From Bryobacterales bacterium (GTDB lineage: Bacteria > Acidobacteriota > Terriglobia > Bryobacterales > Bryobacteraceae), in assembly GCA_016789785.1 (NCBI GenBank), contig JAEUQE010000036.1, positions 1 to 49,254 of the forward strand: a DNA stretch of 49,254 bases. The letters run 5' to 3'. A model generated the notes under the pieces. The model was not told the origin of the DNA, searched no databases, and saw only the letters and a program-made list of their open reading frames with translations. Made by a program: the position numbers and the translations under genes. Positions 1 through 8,425 of the stretch are shown here, one piece after another. Within the stretch, counting starts at the first letter, position 1. Each line of letters opens with the position of its first letter.

Positions 1-1
1 C

Positions 2-469
2 TTCCTCGGCGATACTGGCGACATCGTGTTCACCATCTGGCCCAGAGCGCTGTGCCGCATGGATTGGCGCACTCGCGAGATCACTACGATTGCGGAGTTC
101 AATGCGTGGCACATCACACCGAATCGCGCCGGCACGAAGGTCTTGTGCGACACGAATCATCCGGACACCGGCATGCAGTTGGTCGACGTCGCCACCGGCG
201 CCCGCGAACAGATTTGCTTGACCGAAGCCTCAAGCGGCGGAACGCAGTGGAAGACCTCGCGCTATGCGTTGAAGCAGGACTTCGAACGCGCCCGGAGTGA
301 AGCAAAATCCGGAGCGTTGAGTTGGATGGAGGTGTCCACGGATACTGTCTACGGCCCGCAGTGGACCCATCCTCATCCATCGTTTTCCGCCGATGAAAAG
401 CGCGCCGTCTTCGCAAGCGATCGCACGGGTCACACGCAAGTGTACGTCGTGGACCTCGATCGCGCGTAA
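2..469 (+). CDS. Oligogalacturonate lyase-like beta-propeller protein, 5'-truncated by window edge
   Basis: Open reading frame that is already open at the left edge, so only about the last 155 residues are present. The visible part has WD40/TolB-like propeller blades: a blade with ITPNRAGTKVL and DVATG, and a final blade with HPSFSADEKRAVFASDRTG followed by QVYVVDL. The HPHPSFSADE...FASDRTG...VYVVDL ending is what I associate with the oligogalacturonate lyase/PF14583 type seven-bladed propeller, which depolymerises pectin-derived oligogalacturonides. Any other TolB/PD40 propeller would give a similar tail, so the substrate is uncertain. It ends with TAA, and no gene follows on this strand for nearly 600 bp. 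Catalytic residues and any signal peptide lie outside the window. Confidence 0.6.
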   Translation, partial: FLGDTGDIVFTIWPRALCRMDWRTREITTIAEFNAWHITPNRAGTKVLCDTNHPDTGMQLVDVATGAREQICLTEASSGGTQWKTSRYALKQDFERARSEAKSGALSWMEVSTDTVYGPQWTHPHPSFSADEKRAVFASDRTGHTQVYVVDLDRA

Positions 470-538
470 GGTCACCGTTTCACAGGTACGACTCGTGCTG
501 CCGCGGTATCGGAGCCACTCTTGCCGTCACTCGTGCCT

Positions 539-694
539 GCCGCTTCCGACGCTCGATGAGGTGGAAGCTGTCGATTCCGCGCGAGTGCCTCGCTGGGGAT
601 GTTGGGAGCCGATGCGGGTGAGCTTGCCTCAGTGCACCGCTTCACAATGACGCTCTCGTGCTCCTCCCGTCCGCAGGCACTCTTGCCGGCCGCG
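539..694 (+). repeat. Direct repeat, copy 1 (~155 bp)
   Basis: Begins GCCGCTTCCGA, runs through GGAAGCTGTCGATTCCGCGC and TTCACAATGACGCTCTCGTG, and ends near TCTTGCCGGCCGC. It matches copy 2 with an offset of 183 bp over most of its length and only a few mismatches and small indels. Tandem, intergenic and non-coding. It is probably a dispersed intergenic element of this genome rather than a coding duplication. Confidence 0.75.
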
Positions 695-720
695 TCCCCT
701 CTCAAGGGGAAGCCTTTTTT

Positions 721-878
721 GCCGCTTCCGAAGCTCGTTGAAGGCGGAAGCTGTCGATTCCGCGCGAGTGCCTCACTGGGGATGTTGGGAGCCGATGCGG
801 GTGAGCTTGCTTCAGTGCACCGCTTCACAATGACGCTCTCGTGCTCCTCCCGTAGCGCAGGCATTCTTGCCGACCGCT
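721..878 (+). repeat. Direct repeat, copy 2 (~155 bp)
   Basis: Second copy of the element at 539-694. The two copies share the cores GGAAGCTGTCGATTCCGCGC and GATGTTGGGAGCCGATGCGG and the stretch ending CTCGTGCTCCTCCCGT. The copies are separated by about 26 bp containing CCCCTCTCAAGGGG, a small inverted repeat. Confidence 0.75.
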
Positions 879-1059
879 TCCGAAGAAACACACGACTGAA
901 CTACGGAAGCGCCGTACGAAGACCAATGCGGTTCTCTCCGCGGCGCGTGTCTGTTTCGATTCCGCGCCCGCGCTGCGTTGGGCGCCTTGGCGCCACCGCG
1001 AGAGACAGCAATGGAAGCTGTTCCCGCGAGCGTCTCCCTGTTCACGATATGCTGTCCGA

Positions 1060-3549
1060 ATGCGGCTCTGGCTCCTCACCTGCATGCTCGCGCACGCACA
1101 GATCACTCGCGCGGCCGGGGACCAGTTTTTCGAAGAGAAAGTGCGCCCCGTCCTCGAGGAGAATTGCGCGGTCTGTCATGGGGCCACCGCGGCGTCGGGA
1201 CTTCGAGTCACCTCGCGCGATGCACTCTTGAAGGGCGGCTCGAACGGTGCCGCGATCGTACCCGGCGAGCCCGGCAAGAGCCTGCTGCTCGCGGCTGTCG
1301 AGCACACGCATGCGAAGCTGAAAATGCCGCCCGGGCGCAAGCTGTCTGATTCGCAAATCTCTGTCTTGCGCACTTGGATCCAAGCCGGTGCGCCGTGGCC
1401 CGCCGTATCGCCCGCACCTGCGCCAACCGCACAGCCGAAGCAGCTTTGGTCACTCGCTCCCCTGCGCAAGCCGTCCACTCTTACGCTGGACGAGATCGCT
1501 GGTCCACCTCGTGGCCGCGTTGTGGACGCGAGGCAACTCCTCCGCCGCCTGTCGATCGATCTCACCGGCCTGCCTCCATCCTTCGATGCGCCCTATACCG
1601 ACGCAGTCAACCGGCTGCTGGAATCACCGCACTACGGCGAGAAGTGGGCGAGGCACTGGCTCGACGTTGCACGCTACGGCGAGGATGATGTCCGTGGTCT
1701 CGGACGCGCGGACTATCCAAACGCCTGGCGATATCGGGATTGGGTAGTGCAGGCGTTCAACGAGGACCTGCCCTACGATCAATTCATCCGCTTGCAGATT
1801 GCCGCCGACCTGCTTTCCCGCCCCGGCAAGGACGATCGCGCCGCTCTTGGCTTGTTCGGTCTGGGGCCGTGGTATTACTCGAATGCGCCGCCGCCCGAAG
1901 CGCGCGCCGATGAACGTCATGATCGGGTCGACGTACTTACCCGTGGCTTCCTTGGCCTCACCGCCGGCTGTGCACGCTGCCACGACCACAAGTTCGATCC
2001 CATCTCCACTCGCGACTACTACGCTCTGGCGCAGGTCTTCGCACGCACACAGTACACCGAGTATCCACTTGCCGATCCCGCTGCCGTGGCCAAGTGGGAC
2101 CGCGACAAGCAACACATCGACGAACTCGAAAAGAACATCAAGGAGTTCCTGCTCAATCAAGGCAAGCAACTCTCGGTGATCCTGGCTCGGGAAACAGCAC
2201 GCTATCTGAAGGCGATTCGCGATGCCGGAGATAAGCCCAAATGGAAGAAGCTCGCGCGCAAGCAGGGCCTGGACGCCGACACGCTCGCCCGCTGGAAGAA
2301 ATACCTCGATCGCCCGCAGCATGAGCATCCGTTCCTGAAGGACTGGAGATCGAATCCCGAAGCCGTCCAGGACGCCGTGATGCGTGTCATCGCCCTCAAG
2401 GCCGAGGTGGATGAAGACAACGAGGCCGCCATTGCGCCCACCAGGCCGAAGCGCAATGCGCCAAAGACGCGTCTGCCCAACGGCTTTGAGACCTACGATG
2501 AGTTCTGCCCGGGCTGCAACGTGGTCGCGCGGGCCATGGATCGCGATCATTACATGCTTTGGAACGATCTGTTCCGCACCGCCGAGAAGAAAGGCGGTGG
2601 CGTTCTGTTCTACGGCAGCGAAGAGATCGAGCGGTTTCTGCAGGGCGAATGGAAGTCGCATCTGGATCGCATGCGGCGGGAGCTGGCAGAGCGCAAGCGT
2701 GCGCTTCCCGAGCAGTATCCCTATCTGCACGCGATCGCCGACCGTTCCGAACCCAAGGTGCTTCGCATTCATCTTCGAGGCAACGCTTACAACCTTGGCG
2801 ACGAGGCCCCGCAGCGGTTTCTCGAAGTCTGTGGGGGACAGGCTCTGGATGAGGGCAGCGGGCGTGCCCAACTCGCGCAGATCATCGCACAGAGTCCGCT
2901 GGCCGCGCGGGTGGCGGTGAATCGCATCTGGGGACATCTGATCGGCGAGTATCTTGTCAGCACACCGAGTAACTTCGGCGCCATGGGAGCCCGCCCCGGA
3001 AATCCCGAGTTACTGGAGGAGCTTGCCGCCCGTTTCGCCGAGGGTGGTTACTCCGTAAAGAAACTCATTCGCGAGATCGTGCTTTCCAGGGCGTATCAGC
3101 AGCGGCCCGGACCTCGCCGTCTCGATGCCGAGTCCGTCCGGGACGCCATGCTCGCAGTATCCGGCATGCTCGACTCGAAGACTGGCGGGCCTTCGGTGGA
3201 TCTGGCGAAAGACCGGAACCGGCGATCCATTTACGGTCGCGTCAGCCGGTTCCAACTCGATGACTCGCTGGTGCTCTTTGACTTTCCAAGCCCGAGTATC
3301 ACGAATGAGAAGCGCGTGGTCACACATGTCCCGCTGCAGCAGTTGTACTTTCTGAACAGCGATTTTGTCGCCGGTGTTGCGGCCACGCTGGCGAAGTCGA
3401 AGGACGTGGCAGTCATTTATCGAAAGCTCTTCCGGCGTGAGCCAACCAATGAGGAACTCGCCATCGCTCGCGAGTTTCTCAACAAAGGCGAGCTCGCCGA
3501 GTATGCACAGGTGTTATTGATCTCGAACGAATTCTACTTCGTGGACTGA
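1060..3549 (+). CDS. PSD1 and planctomycete cytochrome c domain protein (PSCyt1-DUF1549-DUF1553)
   Basis: 829-residue exported protein. Residues 1-19 look like a signal peptide. A haem-binding CAVCH at residues 36-40 sits in a short planctomycete cytochrome c (PSCyt1) domain that continues to the LRTWIQAGAPWP segment near residue 110. DUF1549 follows (LRRLSIDLTGLPPS, HYGEKWARHWLDVARYGE), with the family's second cysteine/histidine motif CARCHDHKFDPIS near residue 305. The C-terminal half is DUF1553 (RVAVNRIWGHLIGEYLV, LNSDFV, FRREPTNEE). Biochemical function of the family is not established; these proteins are usually encoded next to DUF1501 proteins, as here (4-bp gap). Role in extracytoplasmic redox or polymer degradation is inference. 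The ATG start places the signal peptide correctly, though no good ribosome-binding site precedes it. Confidence 0.92.
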   Translation: MRLWLLTCMLAHAQITRAAGDQFFEEKVRPVLEENCAVCHGATAASGLRVTSRDALLKGGSNGAAIVPGEPGKSLLLAAVEHTHAKLKMPPGRKLSDSQISVLRTWIQAGAPWPAVSPAPAPTAQPKQLWSLAPLRKPSTLTLDEIAGPPRGRVVDARQLLRRLSIDLTGLPPSFDAPYTDAVNRLLESPHYGEKWARHWLDVARYGEDDVRGLGRADYPNAWRYRDWVVQAFNEDLPYDQFIRLQIAADLLSRPGKDDRAALGLFGLGPWYYSNAPPPEARADERHDRVDVLTRGFLGLTAGCARCHDHKFDPISTRDYYALAQVFARTQYTEYPLADPAAVAKWDRDKQHIDELEKNIKEFLLNQGKQLSVILARETARYLKAIRDAGDKPKWKKLARKQGLDADTLARWKKYLDRPQHEHPFLKDWRSNPEAVQDAVMRVIALKAEVDEDNEAAIAPTRPKRNAPKTRLPNGFETYDEFCPGCNVVARAMDRDHYMLWNDLFRTAEKKGGGVLFYGSEEIERFLQGEWKSHLDRMRRELAERKRALPEQYPYLHAIADRSEPKVLRIHLRGNAYNLGDEAPQRFLEVCGGQALDEGSGRAQLAQIIAQSPLAARVAVNRIWGHLIGEYLVSTPSNFGAMGARPGNPELLEELAARFAEGGYSVKKLIREIVLSRAYQQRPGPRRLDAESVRDAMLAVSGMLDSKTGGPSVDLAKDRNRRSIYGRVSRFQLDDSLVLFDFPSPSITNEKRVVTHVPLQQLYFLNSDFVAGVAATLAKSKDVAVIYRKLFRREPTNEELAIAREFLNKGELAEYAQVLLISNEFYFVD

Positions 3550-3553
3550 ACGC

Positions 3554-4927
3554 ATGATCTCCAGACGTGAACTGCTGTTTCGAATCGGAGGGGGCTTCGG
3601 CGCGGCTGGATTCCTGGGCGCCGGAGCGTTGCGCGCCGCAGGATCGCCGCTTTCTCCGAAGCCGTCGCACTTCCCAGCGAAGGCGAAGCGTGTGATCTTT
3701 CTCTTTCTCAATGGCGGATTGTCGCAAGTGGATACGTTCGATCCGAAGCCCGCGCTGGACCGGTTTCACGGCACGCCGATGCCTGGCGGTAATCCCAAGA
3801 CGGAGCGCACCACCGGCAATCTCATGCGCAGCCCGTTCGCGTTCCGCAAATGTGGACAAAGCGGCATCGAAGTAAGTGAGATCTTTCCCAGGATCGGGGC
3901 GTTGATTGATGACTTCTGTGTGGTGCGCTCGGCTCACACGAACGTACCGATTCACGAGTCTTCGTTGTTCATGATGAATTGCGGCGATCTTCAAGCGGGC
4001 CGCCCTTCCATGGGCTCATGGATCACCTATGGGCTCGGCACGATGAATCAGAACCTGCCCGGCTATGTGGTGTTGTGCCCTGGCGTGCCGGTGGTTGGCC
4101 CGCCGCTCTGGAACTCCGCGTTTCTGCCGGCGGCCTATCAGGGTACGCATCTCGACAACAAGAAGACGAATCCTCGCGAGATGATTCCTTTCATTGAGCC
4201 TCGCAAGCCATCCGCGAAACAGCAGCATCAACTCGAACTGCTGGCGAACCTCAATCGCTTGCACATGCTGAGCCGCAATCAGGACCCGCAACTCGAGGCT
4301 GCGGTGCACTCCATGGAAGTCGCGTATCGCATGCAGACCGAGGCTGTGGAGGTGTTCGACCTCGCGAGGGAGCAAGCCGCGGTGCGCGAGTCGTATGGCG
4401 ACACCGAGTTTGGCAGAGCCTGTCTGATGGCGCGCCGCCTCGTCGAGAAGGGTGTGCGCATGGTGCAGGTCTACTATGGCAACGCGCAGCCGTGGGATAA
4501 CCATGAGGACATCCTCGTGCATCGCAAACTCGCGCAGACTGCCGACCGCGCGATTGGTGCTTTGGTGGACGACCTGAAGCAGCGCGGCCTGTTCAGCGAG
4601 ACGCTTCTGATTGTGGGCAGTGAGTTCGGCCGCACGCCCAGCGTGGAGAACAGCGCCGCCGTGAAGTTACAGAATGGCCGCGATCACAATCCGTATGGCT
4701 TCTCGATGCTGCTCGCGGGAGGAGGCGTAAAAGGCGGCATCACGTACGGTGCAACCGATGACTTCGGGTTTCGCGCACAGCATAAACCCGCCCATGTGCA
4801 CGACATCCACGCGACCGCGCTGCACTTGATGGGCATCGATCATAAGCGGCTCACTTACAATTACAGCGGCCGCGAGTTCCGCCTGACGGATGTGGCTGGC
4901 GAGGTGATTCACGAGATTGCCAGGTGA
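3554..4927 (+). CDS. DUF1501 domain-containing protein (Tat-exported, sulfatase-like fold)
   Basis: 457 residues. The N-terminus MISRRELLFRIGGGFGAAGF is a twin-arginine-type signal. The body is DUF1501: FLNGGLSQVDTFDPKPALD near residue 55, then HESSLFMMNCG, a FGRACLMARRLVEKGVRMVQVYYG segment, the metal-site-like DNHEDI, and SEFGRTPSVEN followed by GRDHNPYGFSMLLAGGGVKGG. DUF1501 proteins belong to the alkaline phosphatase/sulfatase-like superfamily, but their reaction is unknown. The start lies 4 bp after the upstream PSD1 gene, so the two are almost surely co-transcribed and act together at the cell envelope. The 125 bp after it contain nothing recognisable. Confidence 0.92.
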   Translation: MISRRELLFRIGGGFGAAGFLGAGALRAAGSPLSPKPSHFPAKAKRVIFLFLNGGLSQVDTFDPKPALDRFHGTPMPGGNPKTERTTGNLMRSPFAFRKCGQSGIEVSEIFPRIGALIDDFCVVRSAHTNVPIHESSLFMMNCGDLQAGRPSMGSWITYGLGTMNQNLPGYVVLCPGVPVVGPPLWNSAFLPAAYQGTHLDNKKTNPREMIPFIEPRKPSAKQQHQLELLANLNRLHMLSRNQDPQLEAAVHSMEVAYRMQTEAVEVFDLAREQAAVRESYGDTEFGRACLMARRLVEKGVRMVQVYYGNAQPWDNHEDILVHRKLAQTADRAIGALVDDLKQRGLFSETLLIVGSEFGRTPSVENSAAVKLQNGRDHNPYGFSMLLAGGGVKGGITYGATDDFGFRAQHKPAHVHDIHATALHLMGIDHKRLTYNYSGREFRLTDVAGEVIHEIAR

Positions 4928-5052
4928 TCACGACCTCCATCCGGGAATCAGTCCCTGTTCATCCGAGCCGCAAACGAGCGCGGTGCGTGAGAACGCCCCG
5001 GCGGGCCACTAGAGTCCTTACCCAAGAGATTGGAATGTAGTTGAGTCAAGAT

Positions 5053-6576
5053 TTAGGCAGCGAGCTTTTCGTCGCGGCAGGCCCGTTCGATTTCTACCTG
5101 GACGCGATCGAAGACGGCGCGGATTTGTGAGCTTGGTGGCGGACCAACAGCCATGATCTCAGCGAGTTTGGGCCGCAGAAGCCGGGCGTAGGTGCGGGTG
5201 AAGAACAGTGCGATTCGGAGCCCCGCGCCGGTTACCTGATAGCGGTGAGTTCTTGGGATGCGCTCAATGATCCCATGCAAGCGAAGCCGCCGCAGATCAT
5301 GGTCATCCTTCCCACGGGGTATTGAGCTGGGTCAAGGCCCAGCAGTTGAGCCAGCAAGGCTCGCATTTCGTGGTTGGTGAAACCCCGGAGTTGGAAGCTG
5401 AACAACACCAGCACGCTGAGCAGGGCCTGCACACGTGCGCCGTCGAAACGGAGAGCGGCCGCTCGCTGCCCATCGGCTTCAATCGGCCGCACCACCTTCT
5501 CAAACGCGTCTTCGCCAATCGAGCAATCATGCGCTACGGTTTGGACGCCCAGAAGACGCCGATTGGCCTGGAAGCCTACCTGCCGCAGTTCCGGCAGTTG
5601 TTCAACAGCTTGCCGATGCCAAAGTCGCGCGTGTTGTTGATGGTGGTTTCGGTGCGCAGCGCACTTCCTTGTGGTACTGCTTGATGCGTGAGTTCTTGCA
5701 GTCGACGTGCAGCGACGGCACCACGCTGTCGGTGATTACTCGTGTGCGGAACCTGCCGGGGGTGCGCCGGCTCACCCGGCGGTCAACGATCAGTTGCACT
5801 TGACTGGGCCGCCCGATATCGAGGTTTTCGCGAATCACCTCCTCGAAGAACACCCTGCCCGTAACGGGGCGGTCCAATACCTGCGTGAGCGAGAACTCGG
5901 CTTGGAGGATCGAGATCTGGTGCCGGCATCCGGCTTGCTGGTCTTGGCTGGTGTAAGGATGGGGCAACTTGCGGAACCACTTGCGCAACTAGGCGTCGAT
6001 CTTCTCCGCCGACAAGCCGTCGCAGATGGCCTGCACACGCTGGGGATCATCGCAGGACAGAATCCCGTTATCCAGCGCCTCATGCCGGATGCCGCGGTTG
6101 CCCAACTGCTGCTTGACGTACTCGTGGCCGTTCAGGCACAGCTTGGCGTTGTAGGGGAAGTAGGTGCAGAACTTGACAAAGAACGGACCGAAGTCGCGGT
6201 CCATGCAGTAGACGCAGAAGTGATTGACCATCGCCGTGGACCGCACCAGCCATGGATAGGTGGCGCCGGTCTGCTCGTTGCGCCGCCTCTCGGTGCGGAA
6301 CACCGGCGTCTTTTCCTGTGCCTTGCCAATGAACAGCACGCCTTCCTGGCCTTCGAATTGGCGCCGATAGGCGGCGGCCACATCGTCCTTACGCTGGCCC
6401 TTCTCAAACGTCAACATGGGCATGTTTTGTTTCTTGGCGAATTGCTCCATCGACGCGACGAAAGCTTTGGTCATGGGATCCATTCGCGCAAACTCGATAC
6501 TTCCTCTGCGCTGAGTTGTATGCGGGCAGTCGGACGTGCCATGCCCGATTGCCCACCTTAACTGCCAAGGATGCAA
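5053..6576 (-). pseudogene. Decayed member of a large repeated bacterial protein family (unknown function)
   Basis: Read on the minus strand, consecutive segments look like one protein of about 500 residues broken four times. Segment 1 contains FEKGQRKDDVA, RTERRRNEQTGATYPWLVRS and DRDFGPFFVKFCTYFPYN, and ends in an in-frame TAG (5989-5991) where I expect Trp before LRKWFRKLPHPYT. Segment 2 continues in the same frame through AEFSLTQVLDRPVTGRVFFE and TPGRFRTRVIT to RIKQYHKE, then shifts frame near 5660-5664 (LRTETTIN continues in another frame). It shifts again near 5598-5603, and again at 5299-5300, where restoring one T would give MTYDLRRLRLHG. The end (HGIIERIPRTHRYQVTG, FFTRTYARLLRP) is intact. 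I recall this family as common and often multicopy in environmental bacteria, but I know no function. The first ~30 residues of the frame look non-coding, so the 5' limit is uncertain. Confidence 0.8.
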
Positions 6577-7232
6577 GTAGGCGCCAGGTTGTCTGTCAGG
6601 AGCAATGATTGCGCCAACTGTGCGGAGGAGCGAATGCCAAGCTTTCGATAGATGCGGGCGCGATGGAAATCCACCGTTCTAGCCGATATCGACAATTGCC
6701 GGGCGATTGCCTCGCTCGTCATTCCGTCACAGATCATGCCGGCAATCTGCATCTGACGGTTGGTCAGGTGACAAGGGGCGGCATTTTGGCGGCAGACGGC
6801 GGCCCTTGAAATCAGGCTCGAAAGCCCCGCGCTAAAGTGGTTGTGTCCAGCAGCTACCTCCGAGACCGCCCGCACAAGCTCTTCTGGACCAGTATCGCGG
6901 TCGAGGAAGCCGTTGACTCGCAGACGGAGTCCAATGCGGATCGCCACCAAATCTTCAGTCGTCACCGCCAGGATGAAACGGACTCCGGAGCGAATGGGGG
7001 AAGGATGGAGCGACGCCAGTACCTTAAGCCAGTTGCGATCGGTCAGTACCACCACAGGGTGAGGCGACACGAGTTCCTGACACAGGTCCGCTTCGGACTC
7101 GGCGACGGCGACCTTCGGCACCCGGCGCATGAGCACCTGACGGGCGCCCTCGACGAAGAGATGGCAGTGATCAAGAAGCACCACTATCGCCCTGATACCG
7201 CTCTGGCAGGATTGTAAAACATCGCCGCTCAT
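6558..7232 (-). CDS. LuxR-family (NarL/FixJ-type) response regulator, orphan
   Basis: 224 residues from the ATG at 7232, chosen because AGGAGG lies 5 nt upstream; a longer frame has no ribosome-binding site. The N-terminal ~125 residues resemble a receiver domain (AIVVLLDHCHLFVEGARQVL, VVVLTD as the possible phospho-Asp strand, GFLDRDTGPEELVRAVSEVAAG as the alpha4-alpha5 end), but the usual acidic pair at the N-terminus is poorly conserved, so phosphorylation is doubtful. Residues ~155-215 form a clear GerE/LuxR HTH: LTNRQMQIAGMICDGMTSEA, SISARTVDFHRARIYRKLGI. No histidine kinase is adjacent. Targets cannot be told from the sequence; it faces a divergent membrane-protein gene at 7541 across a 308-bp gap. 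Confidence 0.85.
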   Translation of the reverse strand: MSGDVLQSCQSGIRAIVVLLDHCHLFVEGARQVLMRRVPKVAVAESEADLCQELVSPHPVVVLTDRNWLKVLASLHPSPIRSGVRFILAVTTEDLVAIRIGLRLRVNGFLDRDTGPEELVRAVSEVAAGHNHFSAGLSSLISRAAVCRQNAAPCHLTNRQMQIAGMICDGMTSEAIARQLSISARTVDFHRARIYRKLGIRSSAQLAQSLLLTDNLAPTCILGS

Positions 7233-7540
7233 GTTGCCTCCTGATCTCTCGTGACCGGGCAAGGTCGGCTTTCGCGCTGAAGTTCACAACCAGCGCAACC
7301 GGACACGTCCTTCCAACTACCTTTTCGAGAGGAACGGGTGGATTTCGAGGCAAACTGCGTCAGCCCTCGTTCCGCTCCGCAGCGGAGCGACAGAAGGGAG
7401 GACTGGTGGATCTACTGTAGGTGCGAGCGGCGTTGCTAGTAGGATGGCGTGTTACCCAAGCTGATGAGGAATCAATTCGAAAGGGGAGCCCGAAGAAAGG
7501 CTGATCGGGAGACGGATTTCTTCGATATGTATTGCATCGG
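7233..7540. other. Divergent intergenic region
   Basis: Control region between the minus-strand LuxR-type regulator and the plus-strand membrane protein gene. It contains a 17-bp palindrome at 7373-7389. I see no sigma-54 or sigma-28 promoter here and no RNA gene. Confidence 0.5.
7373..7389. repeat. 17-bp palindrome CGCTCCGC-A-GCGGAGCG
   Basis: Perfect 8-bp arms around one central base. It could be an operator for the adjacent regulator or a REP-like hairpin. Only one copy was noticed in this window and there is no T-tract, so a terminator is unlikely. Confidence 0.5.
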
Positions 7541-8329
7541 ATGTGCCCCATGCAACCTAAGACTTCAAAAGAGGCCCTAATTCTGACTTCGCCGGCAGCG
7601 CGAGCCAGTGCAGGCAACGCGCAGTTGGCAACAAAGGCTCTCCTGATTTGGCTCTGGGTGATTGCGGCGGTGGCGGTCCTCGCACTGAGGATGGTGGGAC
7701 AGTACTACGCCGATCCTGACGTCGATTCGGCGATCGCTTTCGTGGTCATCGCAGTGGCTGGCGCCGGTTCCGTTCTCTTCTTCGATTGCGGCCGTTCCTC
7801 CGGACTGCATCGAAGCACTCCCAACGGCCCGCCTAGTGTCTCTTTAGCATCCCTACTTCGTGGGCCTGCGTCAGTAAACCCCGGATCCAGCCCCACTGCA
7901 CTTCCATCCATGCCCGCAAACAGCATGGATTTTGCGGGGTTCGAAGTCGGTATTGTCGTTCTCGGACCCGTTCGCCGGCGGATCGCAGCCGACGTCCTGT
8001 TAATCGGTGGACGTCAGATGACCGCCGAAATCAGGGACCAGCTTATGGTCGGCGAGCCTGTGATGGTGGAGTGCGCTGCCGGGTCGCTACTTGGACAAGT
8101 CACGTCGAGCGCGGAGAAAGCGGGAAGACGACAGGTTCGGATTGACTTCGAACACTACGCCCGACCGGCTCAGACTGCGCCAGGATGCTTCACTCTGGAT
8201 CTCTGCAACCTCGCTCGGGCGATCTCTCGTGAAACAAGTGTGGTGGAGCTTCCGGTTGGGCCGGGTCATGCACACAAAATTGGGGTGCCCAGCGAAGCGG
8301 CAGCGAAGCCCGGCAGTTCCCTCTCGTAG
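7541..8329 (+). CDS. Two-TM membrane protein of unknown function, possible degenerate PilZ-like C-terminus
   Basis: 262 residues from ATG 7541 (a TTG at 7532 and an ATG at 7550 are alternatives; none has a clear Shine-Dalgarno). Two hydrophobic helices, ALLIWLWVIAAVAVLALRMV and AIAFVVIAVAGAGSVLFF, near residues 33-53 and 65-82, are followed by a Pro/Ser-rich linker. A globular segment at about residues 140-200 (DVLLIGGRQMTAEIRDQLMV, GEPVMVECAAGSLLGQVTSS, VRIDFEHYA) has the strand pattern of a PilZ-like beta barrel, but without the RxxxR and D/NxSxxG c-di-GMP motifs, so I do not claim ligand binding. It sits alone before the flagellar island. Confidence 0.55.
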   Translation: MCPMQPKTSKEALILTSPAARASAGNAQLATKALLIWLWVIAAVAVLALRMVGQYYADPDVDSAIAFVVIAVAGAGSVLFFDCGRSSGLHRSTPNGPPSVSLASLLRGPASVNPGSSPTALPSMPANSMDFAGFEVGIVVLGPVRRRIAADVLLIGGRQMTAEIRDQLMVGEPVMVECAAGSLLGQVTSSAEKAGRRQVRIDFEHYARPAQTAPGCFTLDLCNLARAISRETSVVELPVGPGHAHKIGVPSEAAAKPGSSLS

Positions 8330-8425
8330 CTCTGGGACTTCTCCAATCCATCCCGCAATTGGCGAGCGCTCATCGTCCGCCAGGACCCTCATCTTCTCTG
8401 GTGACTCAAATGCTCTGATGCTGGC

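Larger units (their letters stand above)
470..1059. other. Non-coding stretch with degenerate repeats
   Basis: No convincing gene. Long open frames here on both strands arise from GC-rich repeated sequence, and one minus-strand frame encodes the same ~40-residue peptide twice. The stretch holds two imperfect direct repeat copies (listed separately) and a fragment of a third near 510-540 (GCCACTCTTGCCG resembling GGCACTCTTGCCG). I see no promoter that I would defend for the downstream gene. Confidence 0.55.

Noticed and set aside
472..891. Minus-strand 139-codon open frame encoding a ~40-residue peptide twice
   Set aside because: The duplication reflects the intergenic direct repeat; codon use and lack of a ribosome-binding site argue against a gene, and the frame would not explain the DNA-level repeat limits.
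1624..2937. 437-codon minus-strand frame opposite the PSD1 gene
   Set aside because: Shadow of a GC-rich gene whose plus-strand product carries clear PSCyt1, DUF1549 and DUF1553 motifs.
5707..6561. 284-codon plus-strand frame opposite the pseudogene
   Set aside because: The minus strand shows recognisable conserved blocks across three frames; the plus frame has no recognisable domain.
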